A stretch of 64,000 bases of DNA from Oscillospiraceae bacterium (GCA_902791215.1 CADAUZ010000002.1:62001-126000); one strand, 5' to 3'. Numbered from the stretch's first letter, positions 1 through 8,705 are shown. Numbers and translations are program-made. The notes: generated by a model not told the origin, from the sequence alone.

Positions 1-435
1 CTGACCCTTCATGTTCCGGAGAGCCTCGGGCGTCTCAAAGTGCAGACCGAGCTGGGGCACGTCGATCACTTCGGCCTCGGCCTCGGCCGCTTCGCTTTCG
101 GCTGCTGCGGCACCCTCGGGCCGGACGGTGAGGACCACGAGATCCGGGGCCGCGGGGACGGGATACTCGGTCGTGTCCTTTTCGTAACCGGCGGGAACCT
201 TGAGCAGGTGGACCGTGTAGCTGCCGGCGGGCATGTCAAAGGCAGCGATGCCGTCTTCACCGGTCTTGCCCATCAGGCACTGGTCGGCGGAGCAGAACTG
301 CACCATGACACCCTGAACAGGATTGCCGTCGGGATCGACGGCCTTGATCTGATAGCCGCCTTCTGCAAATGCACCGGCACACAGAGCCGCCTGCACCAGA
401 CAGAGCATCAGGATCATTGCGATTGTTTTCTTCAT
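1..435 (-). CDS. Secreted protein with prealbumin-like (SpaA/Cna-B type) fold, partial
   Basis: The frame runs leftward from the ATG at 435 and is still open at the window edge, so the C-terminus is missing (145 codons visible). A good Shine-Dalgarno (AAGGGAG) precedes the start. Residues 1-24 form a signal peptide ending in CAGAFA, so the protein is exported. Residues about 27-105 resemble a carboxypeptidase-regulatory or Cna-B-like beta sandwich: VDPDGNPVQGVMVQF, then a GEDGIAAFDMPAGSYTVHLLK strand pattern. An Ala/Glu-rich linker follows (about 108-122). Such domains are structural or adhesive rather than catalytic. The family is inferred from the strand pattern, and the missing C-terminus would be needed to see a sortase or membrane anchor. 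Confidence 0.75.
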   Translation of the reverse strand, partial: MKKTIAMILMLCLVQAALCAGAFAEGGYQIKAVDPDGNPVQGVMVQFCSADQCLMGKTGEDGIAAFDMPAGSYTVHLLKVPAGYEKDTTEYPVPAAPDLVVLTVRPEGAAAAESEAAEAEAEVIDVPQLGLHFETPEALRNMKGQ

Positions 436-737
436 TTTCGATACTCCCTTCTTTGACATTGATTTGTGGGCTGATATGTTCTTGACGCACAACGCAAAAC
501 AGCTGCACATCCGTCACATCGGGATGAACGCAGGTTGTATGTCAGCTTGAGTATTATAACACAGTTCGCGAGCCAATGGTATTAAATAAATCTTAATAAT
601 AAAAATACAACTGGATGAAACGTGCATCCATACCCGGCCCGCAGCTCCTGCCCTTGAGCAGCGCCGGGGCAGTCAGCCTTCCTCCGCCTCCAGATGAAAG
701 CCCGGATGAGGAATGTTCGCGGCTGCAAAGTCCATAA
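436..737. promoter_or_regulatory. Intergenic region with extended -10 promoter for the leftward gene
   Basis: On the minus strand TATAAT (complement of 553-558) is preceded by TG one base upstream, an extended -10 element, with only a weak -35. This leaves a leader of about 110 bases before the ATG at 435. The right part (639-654) holds one arm of the dispersed GAGGGCAGGAGC palindrome. Nothing else recognisable is seen up to the esterase remnant. Confidence 0.45.
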
Positions 738-1202
738 AGCGGCGGCATGATGACCTCAGCCCTGGCCGAGCATGCCCCCAATGTCTTCGCCGCCGTGTCC
801 CCCTGGTCCGCCCTCGTGGACCCGGATCACGACCTGGTCCTGCCCGAGCGGATCGATCCCACTGTGCCGTATATGTTCCTCTTCGGAGACCGCGACTGGC
901 TGGTGGCCGACCGCGAGCACGGCGAGATGGAGTTCGGCGTAACTGCCCCCATCGCGGCTTACCTCCGAAATCTCATCAAGCTCTACGGTCTTGAGGAAAA
1001 GCCCCTGCAGTACACCTGCGGTGAGATCAGCTGGTTTGTATTCCGCAATGCCCAGAAGGTCCCCATGCTCACCGTCGGGCGCGTGGCGGGCATGACCCAC
1101 GCCAACTACCCCCGCGAGAGCTGGATTGCTTATGACGAGTTTCTGTGCCGGTTTTCCAAGACAGCGGACGGCACTCTTTACTACATGGGCGAAAAGGTGT
1201 AA
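738..1202 (+). pseudogene. 5'-truncated secreted esterase (PHB depolymerase-like alpha/beta hydrolase)
   Basis: The translation reads SGGMMTSALAEHAPNVFAAV, which is the second half of a GxSxGG nucleophile elbow plus the helix after it. The frame has a stop (TAA 735-737) directly before the serine. The last third holds GMTHANYPRESW, the usual catalytic-His region of LpqC/PHB-depolymerase-type esterases. About the first half of the expected protein (signal peptide, oxyanion region) is absent. An ATG at 747 could start a 151-residue product, but it would lack the nucleophile. The upstream 100 bases look unrelated and contain half a dispersed palindrome. Best read as a decayed relative of the intact esterases at 14.7 and 44.4 kb. 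Confidence 0.7.
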
Positions 1203-1218
1203 AATATATTGCTAATTC

Positions 1219-1248
1219 AAATCCCCGCTTCCCCTGAGGCGGGGATTT
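1219..1248 (+). terminator. Hairpin terminator after the esterase remnant
   Basis: Ten-base arms AAATCCCCGC and GCGGGGATTT enclose a ten-base loop and are followed by TCTG with no long T-run. It lies between the remnant's stop and the malic enzyme ribosome binding site. Confidence 0.6.
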
Positions 1249-1284
1249 CTGAACAGAAAGAAAACTGATTATTTGGAGGACGTT

Positions 1285-2460
1285 ATGGATTACGCGAAAG
1301 AATCCCTTCGACTGCATTACGAGTGGAAGGGCAAGCTGGAAATGGTCAACCGCGCCGCGGTCGACTCTGCCGAGGCTCTGAGCCTTGCCTATACCCCCGG
1401 CGTCGCCGCACCCTGCCTCGAAATCCAGAAGGACGTGGACAAGAGCTATGAGCTCACGCGCCGCTGGAATACCGTCGCGGTTGTCACCGACGGCACCGCC
1501 GTCCTCGGCCTCGGCGATATCGGCCCCGAGGCGGGCATGCCCGTCATGGAGGGCAAGTGCGTCCTCTTCAAGGCCTTCGGCGATGTGGACGCGATCCCCC
1601 TCTGCGTCCGCAGCAAGGACGTGGACGAGATCGTCAACACTGTGCGCCTGCTCGCCGGCAGCTTCGGCGGCGTGAATCTCGAGGACATCTCCGCGCCTCG
1701 CTGCTTTGAGATCGAGCGCAGACTCAAGGAGTGCTGCGATATTCCCATCTTCCACGACGACCAGCACGGCACCGCCGTCATCACCCTGGCGGGCCTGACC
1801 AACGCCCTGAAGCTCGTTGGCAAGAAGCTGCCGGAGGTGCGCATCGTCCTCAACGGCGCGGGCGCGGCGGCAACCGCCATCACCAAGCTTCTCATCACGG
1901 CCGGCGCTGTCGACGTGACCCTCTGCGACCGCAGCGGCGCTATCTGGGACGGCCGCACCGATCACATGAACCCTGCCAAGCAGGAGATCGCACAGATCAC
2001 CAATCCGAAGCTCCGCAAAGGGAGTCTCAAAGAAGTCATTCAGGGCGCTGACGTGTTCATCGGCGTCTCCGCGCCCGGCGCTGTGACCACCGAGATGGTA
2101 AAGACCATGAACCGCGACGCCATCATCTTTGCCTGCGCCAATCCCACGCCCGAGATTTTCCCCGAGGACGCCAAGGCGGGCGGCGCGGCGGTGGTGTCCA
2201 CCGGACGGTCCGACTATCCGAACCAAGTCAACAACGTGCTCTGCTTCCCCGGCATCTTCCGCGGCGCGCTGGATGTGCGCGCAAGCGACATCAACGACGC
2301 CATGAAGCTGGCCGCAGCCTCCGCCATTGCGGGCCTGGTTTCCGACGAGGAGCTCTGCGCCGACTACATCCTCCCCAAGGCCTTTGACCCGCGGGTGAAG
2401 GATGCGGTTGCCAAGGCCGTCATGCAGGCGGCGAGAGAGTCCGGTGTCGCCCGCATATGA
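1285..2460 (+). CDS. NAD(P)-dependent malic enzyme
   Basis: Oxidatively decarboxylates malate to pyruvate with NAD(P) and Mg/Mn in the cytosol. The 391-residue length fits the short bacterial malic enzymes without a phosphotransacetylase tail. Visible motifs are YTPGVAAPC (about 36-44), LGLGDIGPEAGMPVMEGK (74-91), the metal/substrate segment IPIFHDDQHGTA (about 152-163) and the NAD-binding NGAGAAA (about 189). The start at 1285 is preferred over TTG 1273 because GGAGG (1275-1279) sits six bases upstream. The stop overlaps the next ATG by four bases, so the small protein downstream is probably translationally coupled. Identification is firm. Cofactor preference is not determined. Confidence 0.95.
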   Translation: MDYAKESLRLHYEWKGKLEMVNRAAVDSAEALSLAYTPGVAAPCLEIQKDVDKSYELTRRWNTVAVVTDGTAVLGLGDIGPEAGMPVMEGKCVLFKAFGDVDAIPLCVRSKDVDEIVNTVRLLAGSFGGVNLEDISAPRCFEIERRLKECCDIPIFHDDQHGTAVITLAGLTNALKLVGKKLPEVRIVLNGAGAAATAITKLLITAGAVDVTLCDRSGAIWDGRTDHMNPAKQEIAQITNPKLRKGSLKEVIQGADVFIGVSAPGAVTTEMVKTMNRDAIIFACANPTPEIFPEDAKAGGAAVVSTGRSDYPNQVNNVLCFPGIFRGALDVRASDINDAMKLAAASAIAGLVSDEELCADYILPKAFDPRVKDAVAKAVMQAARESGVARI

Positions 2461-2654
2461 GCGAGAGCATGAAAAAAGCAGGGGCAGACAACTGCCCCTG
2501 CACCCGCAATTGCCCACGGCATGGCAACTGCGCCGCGTGTGTGGCAAACCACCGCTTTACGACAATCGGTGTCCCGGCCTGCTTCTTCACGAAAACGGGT
2601 GAGGCCTGGCACGACCGAAGCTATCCCGCCATGCTTCGGGACATTCAAGATTAG
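2457..2654 (+). CDS. Small cysteine-rich protein, DUF6485-like
   Basis: A 65-residue protein whose ATG overlaps the malic enzyme stop (ATGA). It contains CPCTRNCPRHGNCAAC (about 13-28) followed by a histidine and PAC. This spacing resembles the small uncharacterised DUF6485 family of clostridia, which probably bind metal. The family name is from memory. A short GC-rich inverted repeat within the coding sequence (about 2479-2503) follows from the codons used for this motif. No catalytic role can be assigned. Confidence 0.75.
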   Translation: MSESMKKAGADNCPCTRNCPRHGNCAACVANHRFTTIGVPACFFTKTGEAWHDRSYPAMLRDIQD

Positions 2655-2708
2655 GTCTATCGTATAATTGCAGGGATTATCAAACAGAATCCACAGAAGC
2701 CAAGCCTG

Positions 2709-2738
2709 AGAGGGCAGGAACCGCGGCTCCTGCCCTCT
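2709..2738. repeat. Dispersed palindrome (GAGGGCAGGAGCC family), copy A
   Basis: AGAGGGCAGGA and its complement TCCTGCCCTCT enclose ACCGCGGC. Near-identical palindromes lie at 9947-9977, 14608-14635 and 40173-40200, with a half copy at 639-654. It follows the small cysteine protein and may also terminate transcription. Confidence 0.8.
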
Positions 2739-2770
2739 TGCAATGACAGCACAGAAATCAGTTTTAGACA

Positions 2771-2798
2771 TTGACGGATGTTCAAATCCTGATAAAAT
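2771..2798 (+). promoter_or_regulatory. Sigma-A promoter of the KDPG aldolase operon
   Basis: TTGACG (2771-2776) and TAAAAT (2793-2798) are separated by 16 bases. The spacer contains TGTTCAA, seven of nine bases of the putative GntR operator seen at 16365 and 16574, so shared control is possible but weakly supported. Confidence 0.6.
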
Positions 2799-2832
2799 AA
2801 AACCGGAGCGTTATATGGAAGGAGAGAGAAAG

Positions 2833-3480
2833 ATGACGCCACTGGAAACAATCAAAGAGCGGAAAATCATCGCCATTTTGCGCGGATTAAAGCCGGAGTA
2901 TCTGCTGCGGCTCGGGCACGCGTTTGAAGAGGGCGGTATCGGCCTCATGGAGGTGACTTATAATCAGCGTGAGCCGGAGACATGGAATGACACAGCCCGG
3001 GGAATCGAGGCTCTGGAAAAGGAGTTCGGCGAACGCCTGATGGTCGGCGCGGGTACTGTCATTACCCCCGAGCAGGTGCGTATGACCTATAACGCCGGCG
3101 GCCATTATCTGGTCACACCCGCAACCCAGCCGGAGATCATCCGTATGGGCAAGGCACTCGGCATGGGGCTTTTCCCCGGTGCACTCACGCCGACGGAAAT
3201 CCTGGAAGCGTATAACGCGGGCGCGGACGCGGTGAAGGTCTTTCCCGCCTCCGTCCTGGGTGCGGCTTATATCAAGGCTGTGCGCGCGCCGCTTTCGCAC
3301 ATTCCGCTGATGGCTGTCGGCGGGGTGAACGAGAAGAATGCGGCGGAGTATATGAAGGCGGGCTGCGTCGGCCTCGGTGTCGGCGGGAACCTTGTAAACA
3401 AAGAGTGGATACAGTCAGGGCAATGGGACAAAATTACAGCCCTGGCAAAAGAATTTATGAAAGCGGTGAATGAAGCATGA
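2833..3480 (+). CDS. eda: 2-dehydro-3-deoxyphosphogluconate (KDPG/KHG) aldolase
   Basis: Class I aldolase that splits 2-keto-3-deoxy-6-phosphogluconate into pyruvate and glyceraldehyde 3-phosphate, the last step of hexuronate and Entner-Doudoroff breakdown. The 215-residue length is typical. The Schiff-base lysine is K135 in ADAVKVFPAS, the catalytic Glu is E40 in LMEVTY, and the GAGTV phosphate/substrate loop is at 72-76. The start at 2833 is chosen because GGAAGGAGAG precedes it; upstream in-frame starts overlap the promoter. It overlaps the KDG kinase ATG by four bases. It would complete the pathway begun by the mannonate dehydratase and fructuronate reductase at 55-58 kb. Confidence 0.95.
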   Translation: MTPLETIKERKIIAILRGLKPEYLLRLGHAFEEGGIGLMEVTYNQREPETWNDTARGIEALEKEFGERLMVGAGTVITPEQVRMTYNAGGHYLVTPATQPEIIRMGKALGMGLFPGALTPTEILEAYNAGADAVKVFPASVLGAAYIKAVRAPLSHIPLMAVGGVNEKNAAEYMKAGCVGLGVGGNLVNKEWIQSGQWDKITALAKEFMKAVNEA

Positions 3481-3953
3481 GCAAAATCATAACCTTCGGT
3501 GAGATCATGATGCGCCTCAATCCCCCCGGCTATCTGCGCTTTCTGCAGACCGATGTCTTTGAGGCGACCTATGCGGGCGGAGAAGCCAATGTCGCGGTGT
3601 CGCTTGCAAATTACGGCAATGACGCGGCTTTCGTCTCCAAGGTCCCGGAGCATGAGATCGGGCAAAACGCCGTCAACGCTCTGCGGCGCTACGGCGTGGA
3701 CACCTCCATGATCCTGCGGGGCGGCCCGCGGCTGGGTGTCTACTATTGCGAGAAGGGCGCCTCCCAGCGAGGCAGCAAGGTCATTTACGACCGCGCCGGT
3801 TCCTCTATTGCGCTGGCCGGGCGGGAGGAGTTCGACTGGGACAGAATCTTCAACGGGGCCGACTGGTTCCACTTTACGGGCATCACCCCGGCACTCGGCG
3901 GTGAGCTTCCGGAAATCTGCCTGGATGCCTGCAGGGCGGCAAAATGTGGATGA
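3477..3953 (+). pseudogene. kdgK: Truncated 2-dehydro-3-deoxygluconate kinase (PfkB family)
   Basis: The first 155 residues match a PfkB-family KDG kinase: ITFGEIMMRLNPP at the start, AGGEANVAVSLANYG (33-47) for sugar binding, and GASQRGSKVIYDRAGSSI. The sequence stops after LPEICLDACRAAK. The second half, including the DTxGAGD catalytic loop that binds ATP and supplies the base, is missing (usual length about 320-345). At 3939-3944 the sequence passes directly into a different gene, the 3' end of tctB. The product cannot be an active kinase. Either a deletion removed the intervening genes or the assembly is misjoined here. Confidence 0.85.
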
Positions 3954-4096
3954 TCGGTCTGAGAAAGCCTGTGCCGCTGCTGCTGATCTCGATCCTGGTA
4001 CCGCTCGGCATGTGGCTGGTGTTTTATAAATTCCTGTCGGTCAATATCCCGATGGGTGTGCTCCAGTTCCTGCGGGATCTGGTCGATAAGTTTTAA
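3944..4096 (+). pseudogene. tctB: 3' fragment of tripartite tricarboxylate transporter small subunit TctB
   Basis: In a second frame, starting in the last bases of the kinase fragment, 50 codons read MWMIGLRKPVPLLLISILVP and on through one hydrophobic helix to LSVNIPMGVLQFLRDLVDKF. This closely resembles the last transmembrane helix and amphipathic tail of TctB proteins. It sits 12 bases before tctA, exactly where tctB normally ends. The three other TctB helices are missing. If translated from ATG 3944 it would give only a single-span peptide. Confidence 0.75.
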
Positions 4097-4108
4097 GGAG
4101 GGACATGT

Positions 4109-5662
4109 ATGGATTGGAATTTACTGTTTTCCAGCTACGCGAATGTCTTCCTGGACCCGACCGTCCTGCTCATGACGCTGCTGGGCGCCGTCGGCGGCGT
4201 GCTGCTGGGCGCCATCCCCGGCATGACGGCCACCATGGGCGTGGCCCTTTTGATCCCGTTCTCCTTCGGCATGGATCTGATCCCCTCCGTCGGCCTGCTG
4301 CTCGGTATCTACTGCGGCGGCATGTACGGCGGTTCCATCTCCGCCATCCTGATCCACGCTCCCGGCACCCCCTCCGCCGCGGCGACACTGCTGGACGGCT
4401 ACCCCATGGCCCAGAAGGGCGAAGCGGGCAGGGCCCTGTCGGTTGCGATGTTCGCCTCCTTCTGTGGCGGCGTGATCGGCGCGCTCATCATGACCTTCCT
4501 CAGCCCCCTGGTTGCGAAGGTCGCCATGAAGTTTACCTCCGCCGAGATGCTGATGCTCGCGGTCTTCGGCCTGTCGGTCATCATCTCCATCTCCGGCAAG
4601 TCCATCGCCAAGGGCCTCATCAGTGCCTTCTTCGGCATGCTGCTGTGCACCATCGGCCTTGATCCGACCTACTCCAAGCAGCGCTTCACCTTCGGCGTGA
4701 CGAGCCTCAAGGGCGGCCTGAGCTTTATCCCCGTGCTCATCGGCCTCTTTGCCGTGGCGGAGGTCATCGCCGGTGTCGAGCGCATCATCGCCGGCCGCGA
4801 GAGCGCTCAGGCCAAATCCACCGAGAAGATCACCCGCGTCCTGCCCGACGGCAGGACCATCCGGCAGATCTGGCCCAATATCCTCTCCGGCGGCATCATC
4901 GGCACCTTCATCGGCGCCATCCCCGGCGCGGGCGGCGATATCGCGGTGTTTGTCTCCTATGCCTTCAATAAGGGCATCTCCAAACACCCCGAGAAGTGGG
5001 GCACCGGTATCCCCAACGGTGTGGCTGCTACCGAGTCCGCGAACAACGGCTGCTCCGGCGGCGCGATGATCCCGCTGCTGTCCCTCGGCGTGCCGGGCGA
5101 CTCCGTCACTGCGATCCTCCTCGGCGCCTTCATCATGAAGGGAATCCAGCCCGGACCCATGATGTATGTCTCGGAGCTTCCCACGGTTTACAAGGTCTTT
5201 GCGGCCCTGATGCTTGCGAACCTCGCCATGCTCATTGTCGGCTGTGCGGGCGTGCGCATCTTCGCCAAGATCGTGTCGCTTGAAAAGCGCATGCTCTATC
5301 CGATCATTCTGGTCGTTTCGCTGCTCGGCGCGTTCTCCATCAACAAGAACGTGTTCGATATAGGTGTGTGCGTTGCCTTCGGCGTGATCGGCTGGCTTAT
5401 GAACAAGTATGAATTCCCGCTGTCCCCGATCCTGCTTGCCCTGATCCTCGGCCCCATGTGCGAGCAGAACTTTGTCCGCTTCATGGACCTCAACCATGGC
5501 GACTTCGGTCAGATCATCCATTATCCCATCGCCATCGGGTTCTTTGCCGTTGCGGTCGGTGTTGTGATCTACTCCCTGATCAATCAGCAGAAGATCAACA
5601 AACGGGAGAGGGATGCCCTGGCAAAAGCCGGCGCGGAGGATGTGTCCTTCGCACAGGAATAA
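4109..5662 (+). CDS. tctA: Tripartite tricarboxylate transporter permease TctA
   Basis: Large membrane subunit of a binding-protein-dependent secondary carboxylate importer. The 517 residues match the family length. Conserved loops are clear: AIPGMTATMGVALLIPFSFG, GGMYGGSISAILIHAPGTP (about 70-90) and the repeat-related IPGAGGDIAVFVSYAFNK. About eleven hydrophobic segments follow. AAGGAGGG (4095-4102) gives the start at 4109. The protein needs TctB and the periplasmic TctC. TctB is a fragment here and no TctC is visible, so it is probably not functional unless partners are encoded elsewhere. Confidence 0.93.
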   Translation: MDWNLLFSSYANVFLDPTVLLMTLLGAVGGVLLGAIPGMTATMGVALLIPFSFGMDLIPSVGLLLGIYCGGMYGGSISAILIHAPGTPSAAATLLDGYPMAQKGEAGRALSVAMFASFCGGVIGALIMTFLSPLVAKVAMKFTSAEMLMLAVFGLSVIISISGKSIAKGLISAFFGMLLCTIGLDPTYSKQRFTFGVTSLKGGLSFIPVLIGLFAVAEVIAGVERIIAGRESAQAKSTEKITRVLPDGRTIRQIWPNILSGGIIGTFIGAIPGAGGDIAVFVSYAFNKGISKHPEKWGTGIPNGVAATESANNGCSGGAMIPLLSLGVPGDSVTAILLGAFIMKGIQPGPMMYVSELPTVYKVFAALMLANLAMLIVGCAGVRIFAKIVSLEKRMLYPIILVVSLLGAFSINKNVFDIGVCVAFGVIGWLMNKYEFPLSPILLALILGPMCEQNFVRFMDLNHGDFGQIIHYPIAIGFFAVAVGVVIYSLINQQKINKRERDALAKAGAEDVSFAQE

Positions 5663-5680
5663 CCCTGAACACCCAAACGA

Positions 5681-5710
5681 AAGCGTCCCGAAGATAACTT
5701 CGGGACGCTT
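5681..5710 (+). terminator. Strong hairpin after tctA
   Basis: Thirteen-base perfect arms (AAGCGTCCCGAAG and its complement) flank the loop ATAA. The T-tract is weak. Confidence 0.75.
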
Positions 5711-5754
5711 GTCTTGAAAACCAAACAGACTATGAAACTTATTGGAGTAACTGC

Positions 5755-6702
5755 ATGAAGCCCAACGCAACGAAACCCGATTTTCTTTCCACCGTCCCCG
5801 GCATCCTGACCGCCGCGATCGCGGCCAATCTGCTCTGGGGCAGCGCCGCGCCGTGCATCAAGCTCGGCTATCAGTTCTTTTCCATTGCTGAGAGCGACAC
5901 GATGAGTCAGATCCTCTTCGCCGGCGTGCGTTTCACGCTGGCAGGCATCCTGACCATCCTGATCGGAAGCCTGCTGCGCGGCCGTCTTCTGCTGCCGAAG
6001 CGCGGTTCCGGCGGCATGATCCTTACACTTGCCATGATGCAGACGGTGATCCAGTATACCTTCTTCTATATCGGTCTGTCCCATGCGCCGGGCTTCAAGG
6101 GCTCGATTATTTCCCCCACCAGTACCTTCTTTGCCCTCCTGATCGCCGCGCTCGTCTTCCGGCAGGAGAAGCTGACGGCGCGAAAGCTGCTCGGCTGTCT
6201 GATCGGCTTTGCGGGCGTGGTCGTGGTGAGCATGAACGGACGGCTTGGAGGCGGCGTGCGCCTGGACGGCGAAGGCTTTCTTGTCCTGGCCGCGGCCTCC
6301 TACGGCTGCTCCTCCGTGCTGATCAAACGCTTTTCCGCGCGGGAGGACCCTGTCGTGCTCAGCGGGTGGCAGTTTCTCGTCGGCGGTCTGCTGATGACAC
6401 TGGTCGCATATGCGTGCGGCGGAAGGCTGCACGCGGCTTCACCCAGGGCCTGGCCGCTGATGCTGTACCTGGGATTTCTCTCCGCCGTTGCATATACCCT
6501 CTGGTCCCTGCTGCTGCAGCGGCACCCGGTATCGCGCATCATGGTTTTCTCTTTCCTGAACCCGGTGTTCGGCGTCGTTTTGTCGTCGCTGCTGCTGGGT
6601 GAAGGAAAGATCCTGGACATTCCGCGCTGCGTTCTGGCGATGGTATTGGTCTGCCTCGGTGTCTGGATCGTAAACAGCCCGGAAAAGCACCGGAAGGCAT
6701 AA
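5755..6702 (+). CDS. EamA-family (DMT superfamily) transporter
   Basis: 315 residues with about ten hydrophobic helices arranged as two EamA repeats. The first opens with AAIAANLLWGSAAPCIKLGY (about 20-40) and includes the ALVFRQEKLTARKLLGCLIGFAGV signature (split here only by numbering, about 137-160). The second repeat ends with SSLLLGE near residue 282. These are usually exporters of metabolites or amino acids in the cytoplasmic membrane. It is followed after 23 bases by a zinc dehydrogenase, so the four genes 5755-9776 are likely one operon, and the substrate may be related to that pathway. The substrate itself cannot be read from the sequence. Confidence 0.85.
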   Translation: MKPNATKPDFLSTVPGILTAAIAANLLWGSAAPCIKLGYQFFSIAESDTMSQILFAGVRFTLAGILTILIGSLLRGRLLLPKRGSGGMILTLAMMQTVIQYTFFYIGLSHAPGFKGSIISPTSTFFALLIAALVFRQEKLTARKLLGCLIGFAGVVVVSMNGRLGGGVRLDGEGFLVLAAASYGCSSVLIKRFSAREDPVVLSGWQFLVGGLLMTLVAYACGGRLHAASPRAWPLMLYLGFLSAVAYTLWSLLLQRHPVSRIMVFSFLNPVFGVVLSSLLLGEGKILDIPRCVLAMVLVCLGVWIVNSPEKHRKA

Positions 6703-6725
6703 AAAAATCTGAAAGGAAGATCACA

Positions 6726-7757
6726 ATGAAAGCAGCAGTCTTGAAAAACTGGTTCGATCTTGAGCTCACCGACATTCCCATGCCTGTGCCGAATGAACAT
6801 GAGGCACTCATCAAGGTCCGCTACGGCGGTGTGTGCGGCTCGGATATGACGGTCTATCGCGGCAAGCACATGACAGCCACGGTGCCGACCGTTTTGTGTC
6901 ATGAGATCCTCGGCAATATCGTTTCCCTTTCCGAGGGCTATGACGGCCCATTTAAAGTGGGGCAGCGCGTGCTGATGAACCCGGTCATTTCCTGCGGACA
7001 CTGTGCGGCCTGCCGCCGCGGCCTCGGCCACGTGTGCGAAAACCTCAAGCTTCTCGGCATCCACGTCGACGGCGGTTTCGCGGAGTATACCAAGGTCGGC
7101 GTGGATAAGCTCTGCGCTCTCGACGACGATATCCCCGATGAGGTCGCGATCCTCGGCGAGCCCTTTGCCGTGGGCTATCACGTCATGCTTCGCAGCCAGA
7201 TTCAGCCGGGCGACAAGATCTTCATCTCCGGCGGCGCAACTGTCGGCCTCTACATCGCCATCTTCGCCAAAGCCTTCGGGGCCGGGCGCGTCATCATCTC
7301 CGAGATCAACGAGCCGCGCCGGCAGTTTGTGGAGTCCATGGGCATCGAGACCATCAATCCCTCTGAGACGGATGCCATGGATCTCATGCGCAAGGTTACG
7401 GGAGGCGGCGGCTTTGACATCGTGTACGACACCTCTGGCGCGGCGTCGGCCGTCCTGCAGATGCCGGATCTGACCCGCTGCGGCGGCAAGATGCTGTCCC
7501 TGGGCCTGTCCGGGGACGCATACCAGTTTATCATCGGCAAGGTCTCCTTCAAGGAGATCACCCTCATCGGCAATCGCCTCTACTCCCAGGAGGACTTTGA
7601 AAACGGTGTCCGCTTCCTCGAGGACAACTGGCGCAAGCTCGGCCTCGACCGCATGGTCACGGATCGCCTGACCCTGCACGACATTGACAAAGCTATCAAC
7701 ATGATGATCAACGGCACCAACCTCTGCAAAATCATCATCGACTGCCAGAAAACCTGA
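6726..7757 (+). CDS. Zinc-dependent medium-chain alcohol/polyol dehydrogenase
   Basis: Oxidises a secondary hydroxyl of a sugar, polyol or sugar acid with NAD(P). Catalytic zinc ligands are C37 (GVCGSD), H59 and E60 (LCHE). The structural zinc site is C90, C93, C96 and C104. The Rossmann loop ISGGATVGLYIAIFAK lies at about 174-189. The 343 residues match the L-idonate, L-threonine and sorbitol dehydrogenase group, and L-idonate 5-dehydrogenase-like or galactitol-type activity is plausible given the neighbouring sugar isomerase. AAAGGAAG supports the start. The exact substrate is not identifiable from sequence alone. Confidence 0.88.
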   Translation: MKAAVLKNWFDLELTDIPMPVPNEHEALIKVRYGGVCGSDMTVYRGKHMTATVPTVLCHEILGNIVSLSEGYDGPFKVGQRVLMNPVISCGHCAACRRGLGHVCENLKLLGIHVDGGFAEYTKVGVDKLCALDDDIPDEVAILGEPFAVGYHVMLRSQIQPGDKIFISGGATVGLYIAIFAKAFGAGRVIISEINEPRRQFVESMGIETINPSETDAMDLMRKVTGGGGFDIVYDTSGAASAVLQMPDLTRCGGKMLSLGLSGDAYQFIIGKVSFKEITLIGNRLYSQEDFENGVRFLEDNWRKLGLDRMVTDRLTLHDIDKAINMMINGTNLCKIIIDCQKT

Positions 7758-7775
7758 AACAAGGGGGAGAGACAA

Positions 7776-8705
7776 ATGCCGCAGAAGCTCTATCCCTCGG
7801 CGCACATCCTGGAGATGTTCATGCCGTATCTGCACGATGAAAAGCGTCTGATCGAAGTCCTGCGAAAGATCGCGGAGATGGACTTCTACCGGAATGTGGA
7901 GCTGCCGACCTTTCCCACAAAGGAGCACCGGGACACCGTGCGCCGCATTCTCCGGGACAACGATCTGACCGCAGTCACCTACGCGGCCCCCTATCTCAAT
8001 GAGCGGAAAATGTCCCTGTGCGACCTGAGTGACCGGCGCCGTGCGGAGACGATACGCTATCTGAAAATGCAGGCCGACCTTGCCGCCGAGAGCGGCTACA
8101 TGACCTTCGGCGTGCCGAGCGGGCCTTACCCGGGCGTTGAATTTCATGACGAAGCGATGGCTGTCCAGGCAGACACGCTCGCGCGGATTGCGGACTATAC
8201 CGCGCTTCTGGGAATGAATTGCAGCATCGAGCCCCTGGATCGCTATGCGCACAAGAAAGCGCTGATCGGCCCCATGGACGAGGTGGTGTCGTGGTTCAAG
8301 CCCCTGCACAAGGCTCACCCCAATCTCTTCCTGCACTGGGACAGCTCTCACGAACAGCTCGGCGGGCTGGGGATTTTCAACACGCTGGACATGGCGGCTC
8401 CGTATCTGAGCCAGATCCACCTGTGCGACTGCATCGACGATCCCGCGCACCCCTGCTTCGGCGATCTGCATATGGACCCGGCCGAGGCTCCCGACTGGCA
8501 GACGGAAGGATTCCTGACGCCGGAGGTCGGCGCGGAGATCATCCGCCGCGCCGCCTCGTTCGACAAGCCCGAGGGCGTGCGCCGCTTCTGGGTTTCCATT
8601 GAGGTGCTGGGTCACAAGGGGGACAATCTCTGGCACAAGGAGCGCATTGCACGGGAATTTCTCACGCACTGCTGGGAAGAATCCGGCGTGGAAATGAGCC
8701 GATAA
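7776..8705 (+). CDS. Sugar phosphate isomerase/epimerase family (xylose isomerase-like TIM barrel)
   Basis: 309 residues in the AP-endonuclease-2/xylose-isomerase-like barrel superfamily. Candidate metal ligands are the Glu of NCSIEPLDRY (about 149-158), the Asp/His of LHWDSSHEQ (about 187-195), HLCDC (about 216-220) and the Glu of FWVSIEVLGH near the C-terminus. Members isomerise or epimerise keto sugars or act as inosose dehydratases. It is embedded between a polyol dehydrogenase and a beta-propeller-like protein with short gaps, indicating one catabolic operon. The specific reaction is unknown. Confidence 0.82.
   Translation: MPQKLYPSAHILEMFMPYLHDEKRLIEVLRKIAEMDFYRNVELPTFPTKEHRDTVRRILRDNDLTAVTYAAPYLNERKMSLCDLSDRRRAETIRYLKMQADLAAESGYMTFGVPSGPYPGVEFHDEAMAVQADTLARIADYTALLGMNCSIEPLDRYAHKKALIGPMDEVVSWFKPLHKAHPNLFLHWDSSHEQLGGLGIFNTLDMAAPYLSQIHLCDCIDDPAHPCFGDLHMDPAEAPDWQTEGFLTPEVGAEIIRRAASFDKPEGVRRFWVSIEVLGHKGDNLWHKERIAREFLTHCWEESGVEMSR

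Noticed and set aside
2479-2503. GC-rich inverted repeat as a terminator after malic enzyme
   Set aside because: It lies within the small cysteine-protein frame, has no T-run and follows from the codons for its CPC motif.
4121-5770. A 549-codon open frame antisense to tctA
   Set aside because: Asp/Gly/His-rich shadow of the TctA codons without a family match or ribosome site.
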